A stretch of 64,000 nucleotides of DNA from Isoetes taiwanensis (taxonomy: Eukaryota; Streptophyta; Lycopodiopsida; Isoetales; Isoetaceae), in assembly GCA_021234155.1 (NCBI GenBank), contig JAJEKV010000035.1, forward strand, positions 11,164,407 through 11,228,406, read 5' to 3'. The translations under genes and the position numbers were made by a program. The notes under the pieces were generated by a model that was not told the origin of the DNA, did no database searches, and was given only the letters and a program-made list of their open reading frames with translations. Shown here one piece after another: positions 43,810-52,718 of this stretch; within the stretch, counting starts at the first letter, position 1; every line of letters begins with the position of its first letter.

Positions 43810-44997
43810 ATGCACGTTGCAAATTTCAAAAACGAGGTTAGTACGGACGTTCGGCTCACACGAAGCGAATTGTGCTGGGGCATACAAATTGTACACCTTC
43901 ATTTCACGCTGTGCGATCCACGTGGTATGGAAGCTCCACATGATGTGTGGATAAGGATCCAACTGACTCACGATGCTCCAGTCTTCAATCGCAAAAAAGG
44001 AGGTCTAAAAAATAAGAACTTAGACCTCGACATGTTGCGTCTTGCAGGCTCAAAAAGTGTCGACATCTGGGCGGATGGCAGTTTATATCCATTGGATCCG
44101 TTGAAGAAACCGGCATTTCGGGATGTTTCAAGTTTAGTCCGATTTTGTGGTGATGGTAACTCTGGCCTCTTGGGATATTGTGAGAGATTGAGAGAGGATG
44201 AAGGCATTCGGAATCGAATACAGTTCCTTGAGATGAGCTGCTTCCGATTGTCACAAGAGAATTATAACTTAAACCAGCAGCTCTTTTTTCTCTCGCTTCA
44301 TTACTCCACTGTAATGAAGGAAAGGAATGACGGCTTGGGGAGGGAAACTTCTTTGAGATACGAAGTGGACAAGTCCAAATTGGTGATAGGGCAGCTGCAA
44401 GAAAAGATCCAAGAGCTCGAAAGAGCAAACTTTGGGCTTCAATGTAGGTTAAAGAATTTGAAGAAAACACCCCTTGGCTTGCGAGAAAGGAAGAAGCACT
44501 TTCGACCGATAGAGGAACTGAAGTTTGGATCAGGTGCATTCAGACGCAGGGTCACGGCCACAAGGTCCGTTTACAACACTAGCAAAGACCAATTAAGATC
44601 TGGGGAAACTAGAAGCAATCTTGGTTACGTAGTGAAGAACCTAGCGACAAACAGGGAGATAGTGGACATGATTTGTCATCCCTACAACTCTTCTCTCAAG
44701 AAGATGGTATTGGAAATGGTACTAGGAGAGATCTACAAGAAGCTAGAAGCGACAGATGTACAGACTGTTTGTGATGATGTAAGCATCAGTAGGCTTGGTT
44801 ACCGTTCTCTATTCAAGCCATTCCACGAAGCGTTGAAAAGAATGGGCACAAAAAAAGTATTCGCTCCACGTCCACAAATTGTCGAGAATACAAGGGTTAC
44901 TAGGACAAAGATGGTGTATGCCATATTAGGAGAGATGTACCACGTTGAATGTGCTAGTCCTGCCATAGCCATAAAAGATAAGAATGGCAAGGATTGA
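43810..44997 (+). CDS. Transposase-like element protein, N-terminal part (395 aa)
   Basis: The longest intact frame of the element. Residues about 130-225 are helical with a clear coiled coil (KLVIGQLQEKIQELERANFG). The rest is basic. C-terminal parts of the same polypeptide follow in other frames at 45004-46223, so this is likely the first part of a longer protein. The downstream pieces recall a widespread repetitive ORF family in plants and animals with KI-x-x-DG/DE...GG...HGG...HYLH blocks, presumed transposase. I know no established name, and this N-terminal piece alone has no recognisable domain. Confidence 0.5.
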   Translation: MHVANFKNEVSTDVRLTRSELCWGIQIVHLHFTLCDPRGMEAPHDVWIRIQLTHDAPVFNRKKGGLKNKNLDLDMLRLAGSKSVDIWADGSLYPLDPLKKPAFRDVSSLVRFCGDGNSGLLGYCERLREDEGIRNRIQFLEMSCFRLSQENYNLNQQLFFLSLHYSTVMKERNDGLGRETSLRYEVDKSKLVIGQLQEKIQELERANFGLQCRLKNLKKTPLGLRERKKHFRPIEELKFGSGAFRRRVTATRSVYNTSKDQLRSGETRSNLGYVVKNLATNREIVDMICHPYNSSLKKMVLEMVLGEIYKKLEATDVQTVCDDVSISRLGYRSLFKPFHEALKRMGTKKVFAPRPQIVENTRVTRTKMVYAILGEMYHVECASPAIAIKDKNGKD

Positions 44998-45003
44998 TGT
45001 GAT

Positions 45004-46223
45004 ATGGTTGGAATGAATGAACGCAATAATCTTTGGGTTGACCTGGTTACTCTCTTACAATTCCTTGTCAAATATTATGACTTAACAGTTGCAGAAACTA
45101 ATGGTGGGATTGAAGTTTGCATAAAATTGGATGAAATGGAACTGACCAAGTTTGAGAAGTATGAGAGGGTATCCGTTGTCATCATGAATAGAGCAATTGA
45201 GAATGCAATTGCACATGCTAAATCAAAGAGCAACAAGAATAATAAAAAGATGTAGAGGTGACTGACGAGGAGAAGAAGTCGTGCGAAAAATGGTTCTCAT
45301 GTCAATCAAGATGACACCGGTGGTTAGGTCTCTTTAAAGTTCGAAAAGAAACCCACGAAGTATTGAAATGGGTGTTCAATCAAACCGACATCCCGAGTCT
45401 AATATCTAGATTCGAGGGAGGGGAAAAATTGCAAGTAGATCACTATGGATCTTACAAAGTAATTTTTCACTTGGCGCCCCGATTTAAAACCGAGAAAGCA
45501 ATGTACAAACATAAGTGGAGGAGGACAAGGAACATGCAAAAGTTGTGCATCTTGCAATCATGCAAGGAAGTCAAAAATCTTGGGAAGACTGTTTCAACCT
45601 TGTCCCTTAACCAAGCAAATGCTCCTAATAGAGGAGAAGAAGATCTCAAGTTCCATGGCATTTTCCCCATTCCATTAGAGAGGGTTCATATCTCGCACTT
45701 TGCGGCTTTGTGAGAATCATCGACAAGATGATATTTTTGAGCTGCAGTGATTCGTGTGGAACATTTCCGGCAAAGAAGAGAAGAGAGGAAGGAATTAAGT
45801 AGAGTTGAACATGTTCTATCGTAAGCGTTTGCATGGTGGCAATGTAAGATTAGAGCTCGATGAGAAACAGGCAGGAAGAACAAGTATGCCTCGTAAGGTG
45901 TCAATTGGAGGGGTGAAAGCTCGACGCTTCATAAACAATCATAGAGAGGCTGTGAACGGAAACCAGATGGGAGAAAAGATCTATGAATTTGGAAAATTGC
46001 TGGTTGATGCGGAGCAGGACCCGCACCTGATGGCGCGTTAGCTCGCATTGAGGAAAAAAAAAAAGCATGGGATGCATTGTGCAATTGTTCCCATACATTC
46101 GGGAGAATGGACCTCCACAAGAGAAGATGCAGAAATGTTCGTGCAAGCGAATAACAAATTTATTAGAGCTTTCATAGACGCATGGGGAGAGAGTGAAGTC
46201 ACGCACTACTTACACATCTTTTG
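45004..46223 (+). pseudogene. Transposase-like protein, C-terminal part in shifted frames, cut by Copia
   Basis: Fragments in order: EVCIKLDEMELTKFEKYERV (45004-45255), KWVFNQTDIPSLI and FPIPLERVHISHFAAL (45363-45713), KRLHGGNVRLELDEK and SIGGVKARRFI (45805-46041), then IHSGEWTSTREDAEMF and AWGESEVTHYLHIFCV (46048-46223). Stops and frameshifts separate them. The text ends exactly at 46223, where a Copia LTR begins. The remainder, if present, must lie beyond the Copia array past 64000. The acidic D/E positions in the first block and the HYLH block could be catalytic or metal-binding, but that is a guess. Confidence 0.5.
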
Positions 46224-47153
46224 TGTAAAAAATTGTCAATCACAGTTTACATTCACAAGAACTGAGGGAGATATGGTTAACATTCCACTTCTGTGAACGA
46301 GATCCAAACAAATACATTACTTCATAAGCACACACAACTTAATGTCAATGATCTTCCTTATGCAAACTTCTCATTTATAATATGAACTTCAATCCAGAAA
46401 CAAATCGAACAAGTCCAATATCTATAGCAATGAACCTCAAATATTCAAAATGAAGTTATAGATATTTATCAAGGTCAATATATGGACCCTTTACCTTTAA
46501 ACTCCAATCCGCTTCACTGAATGAACACCTGCATACTATCCAATTCATCTTCAATTCATTTGTAGCTACCAGTCCGGCCGATTGGCCTAACCGATTGCTG
46601 GTACTCCTTGTCGGTCGGAATGCTTGTCTTCATAGCATTGGACCGAGTTAAATAAACTCGGTTCCCTCCCAAAAGTTCTGACTTGATTCAACTTTCTAAC
46701 AATATCCCACAGGATAACTTATGCTTTCGGAACCAATACAATTTCAATGGTCTAACATTTAACCATTGGTATAATATATCCCATATGCTGTCAAGGGTTA
46801 AATGTATCTAGCAGATAGATCTCTTCTTTCAAAGTTCCTTTTCTACATCATATTCAATGTCCAGGCCTTTATCACTGATTACTGATTCTTCACCATAATA
46901 TTCAACTGTCAATATGGGATATATGCATGTCTGCATTATGAGCATGATTTTCAACCAGTCACCAGCATAACTGTAACAACATTTTACTGTATCAGAGAGG
47001 TCTTAAACCAAATTTTACCATTTAGGTTCCCATATGTGGTATTAAACCAAATATCATCACTTACCATTTAGGTTCCCATATATGGCCTTAAGCCAAATTT
47101 TACCATTTAGGTTTTCTATATGAAATTTGATATGAACACCTCTTTTTCTTTCA
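46224..47153 (-). repeat. Copia LTR 1 (930 bp)
   Basis: On the minus strand it begins TGAAAGAAAAAGAGGTG and ends GACAATTTTTTACA (TG...CA). It matches 51760-52704 throughout, with several small indels. Left host flank is TTTTG; the partner duplicate would be beyond the window because of the tandem structure. Confidence 0.93.
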
Positions 47154-47166
47154 TTCCCCTTTTCAG
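47154..47166 (-). promoter_or_regulatory. Polypurine tract of Copia 1
   Basis: GAAAAGGGGAA on the minus strand directly abuts the 3' LTR and overlaps the region just after the pol stop codon. It primes plus-strand DNA synthesis. The same tract flanks the shared LTR at 52705-52717. Confidence 0.85.
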
Positions 47167-47167
47167 A

Positions 47168-49633
47168 TCACAATTTCATCACATCTTGACAACTCATCAT
47201 TCCAGCTAACTTTTGAAATCGTTTCCAACCTAAAGCTTTGGTTAGAATATCAGCTATTTGATCCCCTGAACTTATATATGTTAACTGAATATATCCCTTG
47301 CTGACCATATCTCTGATGTAGTGCATTTCCATCTCTATGTGCTTAGTCCTTCCATGAAGAACAGGATTTTTAGTCATAGCAATGCAACTTTGATTATCAC
47401 AAAATAATTGAGTACTGTTCTTTTGCATAATTCCCAGCTCATCTAGCAACCTCCTTGACCATATGATTTCTTTAGCAGCAAGTGTAGTGGCAGCATATTC
47501 AGACTCAGCAGTAGACAAAGCTATTGAAGACTGTTTCTTGCTTCTCCAGCTCACAGGTCCTCCTCCAAGCATTAAAATATAACCAGAGGTAGATTTTCTT
47601 TCATCTAAATCTCCACACCAGTCTGCATCAGTGTAACATTTTAGTTCCAAATCACTGTTTTTGTAAACTATCCCTGTGGTTTTTGTTCCCTTTAAGAACC
47701 TTAGAACTTTCTTTGCTGCTAACCAATGCTCGAACCCTGGGTTATTATTATACCTGCTTAGAACATTCACAATAAATGCAATGTCTGGCCTGCTGTTATT
47801 AGCAATGAAAAGAAGACTCCCTATTAATTGCCTGTAGGGTATTTTCTTCATCTCTTGAACTTCATCATCAGTCTGAGGACACATATATTTTGAAATTTTA
47901 CAACCTGGAAGAATTGGGGCTTTTACAGTGTTGCAGTCTTGCATATTGAACTTCTCTAGAACTGTATCAATATATCTGCTTTGGCATAATGATATGGTTT
48001 TGCTTTCTCTGTTTCTTTTTACTTCTACACCTAGGTACTGTGATAACTCACCGAGGTCAGTCATCTTATACCTTCCCTTAAGCATTTCCTTGCAATTTTT
48101 CAAGAAATCTGAATTGTTAGAAGCCAGCACACAATCATCCACATATATTGCCATTATGCAAAAACTTTCTCCTTCCCTTAGCACATACACATTCCCATCA
48201 TTTGTCAATTTTATAAAACCTTGCTCTTTCAAAAAACCATTTATGCAAGAATACCATTCTCTAGGTGACTGTTTTAAGCCATAGACCGCCTTTTTTAGTT
48301 TCCACACTTTTCCTAAACCTTTTTCAAAGCCCTGAGCTTGGTTCATATAGACTTCCTCTTTTATATCTGCATTTAAAAAGGCTGTACATACGTCCATGTA
48401 ATGCAGATCCAAATTTAGAGCATTTGAAATGGAAATGATCATTCTAATACTAGCTAACTTGACCACTGGAGAATAAGTTTCTTCGAAATCAACGCCTTTC
48501 CTCTGAGAGTACCCTTGGGCAACTAACCTTGCTTTGTACTTAGGTGTTCCATCTGCATTAACTTTGAGCTTGTAAACCCATTTATTTCCTATTGAATGCT
48601 TTCCCTTAGGCAGCTCCACTAACTCATATGTTTCTGTTCTATTAAATGATTCCATTTCTTCTTCCATTGCCTTTTTCCACTTATAACCTTCCATTCCACT
48701 AACTGCTTCTTCAAAATTTTCTGGAACCCCTGTTTGCAATACCATTAGAGCCTCGTCTGTGTTTTGTTCCACATTTATTAATCTGTTGCTTTTCCCATCT
48801 GCCTTTCTCCCATATTCAGTCATGTCTAATTTAAATTCTGCTTTGAGTCTTTCTCCTTCTGTTTTCCTCCTTTTTGCTTTCTTATTTTCAGTTATTTCAT
48901 CCCTGTCATTGCCAATTTCTGAAGGTACATCAATTTCAGATTTGGTGGTGTCTTCTTCCTTTTCTAAATCCCCTTCTTCTTCTGTATCATAGTTCATGTC
49001 TTTATTTGTTGCAACCCCTTCTCCATTCTTTTGCTTATAAGACATTAAATCAGGCTCATTGGATTTCTCATCATAATTTTCTTCTTCTTGTTCCCCTTTC
49101 TCAAATCTTGGTTTATACAAGATATTTTCTGAAAAGCTTACATCCCTGCTTATTATAACATTTCTTTTTAGGGGATTGTACATTCTATAGCCTTTGGAAT
49201 TTTCATCATACCCTACTAGGTATGTGATGACAGCCCGGTCATCTAATTTTTTCCTTAACTCCTGGGGAACATGAGTATAACCAAGACATCCAAACACCTT
49301 AAATTTTTCATAATTAGGTAGTCTCCCTGACCATACTTGATCAGGGCATTTACCTTCTAAGCTCACTGTAGGCAAAGCATTTTGTATCAAGACTGCAGTC
49401 TTTACTACTTCTTCCCATAAAAAACTTGGAAGTCCTGCATGCTTAAGCATCGATCTAGTAGCATTAAGAATTGATTTGTTTTTCCTTTCAGCAACTCCAT
49501 TTTGCTGAGGTGTATAGCTACATGTATATTGTCTTTTTATGCCTTTATCTACACAGTATTTCTTGAATTTGAAAGATAAGTACTCACCTCCTCGATCCGA
49601 GCGCACACACTTGATCTTTTTTCCTGTTTCCAA
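47168..49633 (-). CDS. Copia 1 pol: integrase C-terminal part, RT and RNase H
   Basis: 821 codons. Integrase core: VRSDRGGEY (second catalytic Asp) and NGVAERKNKSIL (catalytic Glu), then the GKCPDQVW region. RT: YKARLVAQGYSQRKGVDFEE, HYMDVCTAFLNADIKEEVYM (motif A), YGLKQSPREWY, and IYVDDCVLA (catalytic DD). RNase H: CYTDADWCGD, ALSTAESEYAA and TKHIEMEMHYIRD. A lysine/glutamate-rich spacer links integrase and RT. The upstream integrase half is in another frame because of indels near 49640-49760. Confidence 0.9.
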   Translation of the reverse strand: METGKKIKCVRSDRGGEYLSFKFKKYCVDKGIKRQYTCSYTPQQNGVAERKNKSILNATRSMLKHAGLPSFLWEEVVKTAVLIQNALPTVSLEGKCPDQVWSGRLPNYEKFKVFGCLGYTHVPQELRKKLDDRAVITYLVGYDENSKGYRMYNPLKRNVIISRDVSFSENILYKPRFEKGEQEEENYDEKSNEPDLMSYKQKNGEGVATNKDMNYDTEEEGDLEKEEDTTKSEIDVPSEIGNDRDEITENKKAKRRKTEGERLKAEFKLDMTEYGRKADGKSNRLINVEQNTDEALMVLQTGVPENFEEAVSGMEGYKWKKAMEEEMESFNRTETYELVELPKGKHSIGNKWVYKLKVNADGTPKYKARLVAQGYSQRKGVDFEETYSPVVKLASIRMIISISNALNLDLHYMDVCTAFLNADIKEEVYMNQAQGFEKGLGKVWKLKKAVYGLKQSPREWYSCINGFLKEQGFIKLTNDGNVYVLREGESFCIMAIYVDDCVLASNNSDFLKNCKEMLKGRYKMTDLGELSQYLGVEVKRNRESKTISLCQSRYIDTVLEKFNMQDCNTVKAPILPGCKISKYMCPQTDDEVQEMKKIPYRQLIGSLLFIANNSRPDIAFIVNVLSRYNNNPGFEHWLAAKKVLRFLKGTKTTGIVYKNSDLELKCYTDADWCGDLDERKSTSGYILMLGGGPVSWRSKKQSSIALSTAESEYAATTLAAKEIIWSRRLLDELGIMQKNSTQLFCDNQSCIAMTKNPVLHGRTKHIEMEMHYIRDMVSKGYIQLTYISSGDQIADILTKALGWKRFQKLAGMMSCQDVMKL

Positions 49634-49664
49634 AATCTACTTCGCCATGTATTGTTTGAAAGCC

Positions 49665-50918
49665 TCAAAGGCCTGCTCCTTTGTCCTCAAGCAATATATC
49701 TTTGTCTTCTCGCTTTGCGGTCATCCTGTAAAAGTAATAAAATACTTCTTTTCGGTTAGCCCCATTTATGTTTAATGGTCCACACAAGTCTGTGTGTACT
49801 AGCCCCAGAATTTCATTTGATCTCCCTTTAGCCTTTGAGAAAGGCAATCTAGAATGTTTTTCCAACATACAACCTCTGCAAATATGTCCTTCAAGTCTGC
49901 AATCCTTTGATTTAATCCACCCATTCTTAAACATTGTTTCTATGGTTTTAATATTTGTATGCCCGAGTTTTTCATGCCACATTGCAATATTTGGAACTGT
50001 GGACAGATTTACACTACCTACACACTTTGCATTTATGCCAAATAAGTTGCCAACTCGTCTTCCCAAGAACTTTAGTGTATCCCCTTCATATATTTTGCAA
50101 TGCATTTGTTCAAATACAACTTTGAATCCTAAATCCACAAGCTGGGAAATTGATATTAAATTTCTGACTAAGCTTGGTACACAAAGTACATTTTGAAGAT
50201 TCACAATTTCTCCATCTAGGCTAAACAGCTCAAGTATTCCAACATCTTCTACTTTTTGCAGATTTCCATTACCAACTTGAATAAATCCCCCTTGTTTTTC
50301 CCTTTTTTCTTTCAAGATTTTGGAGTTGCATGCAATGGTTTTTTCGGCTCCACTATCTAAAATCAGAAAGTCATCATTGTCAATATCGTCATGACATGAA
50401 AAAACTTTACTCAAGCATACCTCTTCAATTTCTTCAGTTGTGTCATCCTCAAGCATGATTTCTTCTGCTACATTTGCCTCATGGTAAGAATTCCTTCCCC
50501 TTCCCCTTCCTCTTCCTCTGAAACTACTATGTCCTCTGCCTCCTTTTCCCCTTCCTCTCGAATTGCCTTTAGGAGTAGAACAAGTAGATGCATAATGTCC
50601 TCTACCTCCACAATTGTAACAATTTATTTCTTTCATTAAATTAGGACAGTTAATTTTGATATGTCCATATTGATCACAATTGTAACAAGGACCAATTTTC
50701 CCACTTGATCTTTCTTCTTTCTTTCCTTTATTTTTTGTAAACAAAATTTGTGATGCATCCTCTTCTTCTAGAACCCTGTTTTGCTCTATTTCTGTTTTAA
50801 GCATCCTTTCTGCCTCAATTCTTGTTTTAGCAATTGTTCTTATGAAAATAGCTACATTTCCTAGCCCTGCAACTGCTCTAGAAATAGCTAATACCTGCTG
50901 TTGTTGAGTGTACATCAC
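49665..50918 (-). CDS. Copia 1 gag C-terminus, protease and integrase N-terminus
   Basis: Continuous frame with two zinc knuckles, CYNCDQYGHIKINC and CYNCGGRGHYASTC, an RG-rich stretch (GRGKGGRGHSSFRGRGRGRG), protease with FLILDSGAEKTIACN (catalytic D-S-G), and the pre-integrase HHCC-like region WHEKLGHTN...CRGCMLEKHSRLPF. The frame degenerates after LCGPLNINGA, where copy 2 continues into FTDDCSRK with the first catalytic Asp. Confidence 0.85.
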   Translation of the reverse strand: MMYTQQQQVLAISRAVAGLGNVAIFIRTIAKTRIEAERMLKTEIEQNRVLEEEDASQILFTKNKGKKEERSSGKIGPCYNCDQYGHIKINCPNLMKEINCYNCGGRGHYASTCSTPKGNSRGRGKGGRGHSSFRGRGRGRGRNSYHEANVAEEIMLEDDTTEEIEEVCLSKVFSCHDDIDNDDFLILDSGAEKTIACNSKILKEKREKQGGFIQVGNGNLQKVEDVGILELFSLDGEIVNLQNVLCVPSLVRNLISISQLVDLGFKVVFEQMHCKIYEGDTLKFLGRRVGNLFGINAKCVGSVNLSTVPNIAMWHEKLGHTNIKTIETMFKNGWIKSKDCRLEGHICRGCMLEKHSRLPFSKAKGRSNEILGLVHTDLCGPLNINGANRKEVFYYFYRMTAKREDKDILLEDKGAGL

Positions 50919-50929
50919 TCCTGCTCCTT

Positions 50930-51451
50930 CTAAATCCGCACAATATTGTCAAAATTCTGAAAAAACTCATTAACATTATCTTTGTCATTGAATTTTAACC
51001 TCCTCAACTCATTTTCTAATACATCTATTTGGGAGGATGTTTTTTCTTCATAAGTCAGGAGCATATATTTCCACATTTGGCTGGGAGTCATACCTCTTAA
51101 TTTCAGAACTATGCTCGAGCTCACCTTGCTCATGATAATTCCCTGAGCTTCTCTTATCTTTGAAGTATCTTCAAAGATTTTCCTTCTAGACACAACTTCT
51201 CGTGTCTGTACTTCATCAGTCTGCTCTTCATTTGATGAAGAACTGCCTTCAGCTACAACAACACCAATTTTCCCAGCAATACCACTTCTGCCACTTGAGC
51301 TTCTCAAGTGCACATCATCATCCTCTATAAGATCCCATAGATCTTCCACCTGCAAAACATGCTTCACTTTTTCTTTCCAAACCTGAAAACCAGAATCCCC
51401 TTTGAACACTTCAATTGCACCAAGCAATCCTGCACCAAATCTGCTGGCCAT
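50930..51451 (-). CDS. Copia 1 gag N-terminus
   Basis: Starts ATG 51451 (MASRFGAGLLGAIEVFKG) and runs to a frameshift near 50936, where one C of CCGCCACAATATT in copy 2 is missing. Contains the UBN2-type gag signature MTPSQMWKYMLLTYEEK and ENELRRLKFNDKDNVNEFF. The start codon lies inside the left target-site duplicate of the adjacent MITE. Confidence 0.88.
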   Translation of the reverse strand: MASRFGAGLLGAIEVFKGDSGFQVWKEKVKHVLQVEDLWDLIEDDDVHLRSSSGRSGIAGKIGVVVAEGSSSSNEEQTDEVQTREVVSRRKIFEDTSKIREAQGIIMSKVSSSIVLKLRGMTPSQMWKYMLLTYEEKTSSQIDVLENELRRLKFNDKDNVNEFFQNFDNIVRI

Positions 51452-51452
51452 A

Positions 51453-51727
51453 GGGTAAGAGCATGTTAGGGTCTACATGTTTTGGAAACTACCTGGAAAA
51501 TACTCTGGGTAGTCAAAGATGATGATATATTTGAGTTCTTAACATCTTCTTGACATTACAAAGTACCTTACAACATGTATGTACTACTACTCTTGAACAT
51601 AACACAATTTCTTTTAGTCAATCTTGTAGTCTAAGTACTTTAAAATACAATTATGTACTTGCACAGAAGTACACAGAAAAGTACCTTTTTGGTAATTTTT
51701 TATGTAGGCCCTAGCACGCTTTCACCC
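51453..51727. mobile_element. Second MITE of the GGGTAA family, 4-bp TSD (CATA)
   Basis: 275 bp. Left end GGGTAAGAGCATGTTAGGGT, right end (reverse complement) GGGTGAAAGCGTGCTAGGGC, a slightly diverged TIR of the same family as 3858-4179. CATA flanks both sides (51449-51452 and 51728-51731). It sits between PBS and gag, with the gag ATG formed by the left duplicate. The internal word AAAGTACCTTTTTGG is shared with the first copy; the rest differs, so they are subfamilies. Confidence 0.88.
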
Positions 51728-51746
51728 CATATTTTGATCTCAACCT

Positions 51747-51758
51747 GCTCTGATACCA
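51747..51758 (-). promoter_or_regulatory. Primer-binding site, initiator tRNA-Met
   Basis: TGGTATCAGAGC on the minus strand, one base from the 5' LTR end. It is complementary to the 3' end of plant initiator-Met tRNA, the standard Copia primer. Confidence 0.95.
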
Positions 51759-51759
51759 A

Positions 51760-52704
51760 TGTAAAAAATTGTCAATCACAGTTTACATTCACAAGAACTG
51801 AGGGAGATATGGTTAACATTCCACTTCTGTGAACGAGATCCAAACAAATACATTACTTCATAAGCACACACAACTTAATGTCAATGATCTTCCTTATGCA
51901 AACTTCTCATTTATAATATGAACTTCAATCCAGAAACAAATCGAACAAGTCCAATATCTATAGCAATGAACCTCAAATATTCAAAATGAAGTTATAGATA
52001 TTTATCAAGGTCAATATATGGACCCTTTACCTTTAAACTCCAATCCGCTTCACTGAATGAACACCTGCATACTATCCAATTCATCTTCAATTCATTTGTA
52101 GCTACCAGTCCGGCCGATTGGCCTAACCGATTGCTGGTACTCCTTGTCGGTCGAAATGCTTGTCTTCATAGCATTGGACCGAGTTGAATAAACTCGGTTC
52201 CCTCCCGAAAGTTCTGACTTGATTCAACTTTCTAACAATATCCCACAGGATATTTTATGCCTTCGGGACCAATATAATTTCAATGGTCTAAGATATAACC
52301 ATTTGTATATTCAACCATTGGTATAATATATCCCATATGTTATTAATGGTTAAATGTATCTAGTAGATAGGTCATATTCGATATCCAAGTCTTTATCACT
52401 GTTTACTGATTCTTCACCACAATATTCAACTGTCAATATGGAATATATGCATGTCTGCATTATGAGCATGATTTTCAACCAGTCACCATCACAACTGTAA
52501 CAACATTTTACTGTATCAGAGAGCTATCTGTCTGCTCTTATTCTGAGTGTGGTCTTAAACCAAATTTTACCATTTAGGTTCCCATATGTGGTATTAAACC
52601 AAATATCATCATTTACCATTTAGGTTCCCATATATGGCCTTAAGCCAAATTTACCATTTAGGCTTTCTATATGAAATTTGATATGAACACCTCTTTTTCT
52701 TTCA
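51760..52704 (-). repeat. Copia shared LTR (945 bp)
   Basis: Serves as 5' LTR of element 1 (PBS to its left) and 3' LTR of element 2 (PPT and pol stop to its right). Differs from LTR 1 by small indels, for example an ATATTCAACCATTGGTATA duplication near 52310 and a missing TTCTTTCAAAGTTCC segment near 52370. Confidence 0.93.
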
Positions 52705-52718
52705 TTCCCCTTTTCAGA

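Larger units (their letters stand above)
46224..52704 (-). mobile_element. Copia LTR retrotransposon 1 (complete but mutated)
   Basis: Minus-strand Ty1/Copia element: 5' LTR 51760-52704, PBS, gag, protease, integrase, RT, RNase H, PPT, 3' LTR 46224-47153. The domain order protease-integrase-RT-RNase H is diagnostic of Copia. The 5' LTR is also the 3' LTR of a second element to the right. Three lesions are visible: a MITE at the gag start, a one-base deletion in gag near 50936, and small indels in the integrase (about 49633-49760). Confidence 0.95.

Noticed and set aside
51740-51760. tRNA-like sequence
   Set aside because: It is the 12-nt primer-binding site complementary to initiator tRNA-Met, not a tRNA gene.
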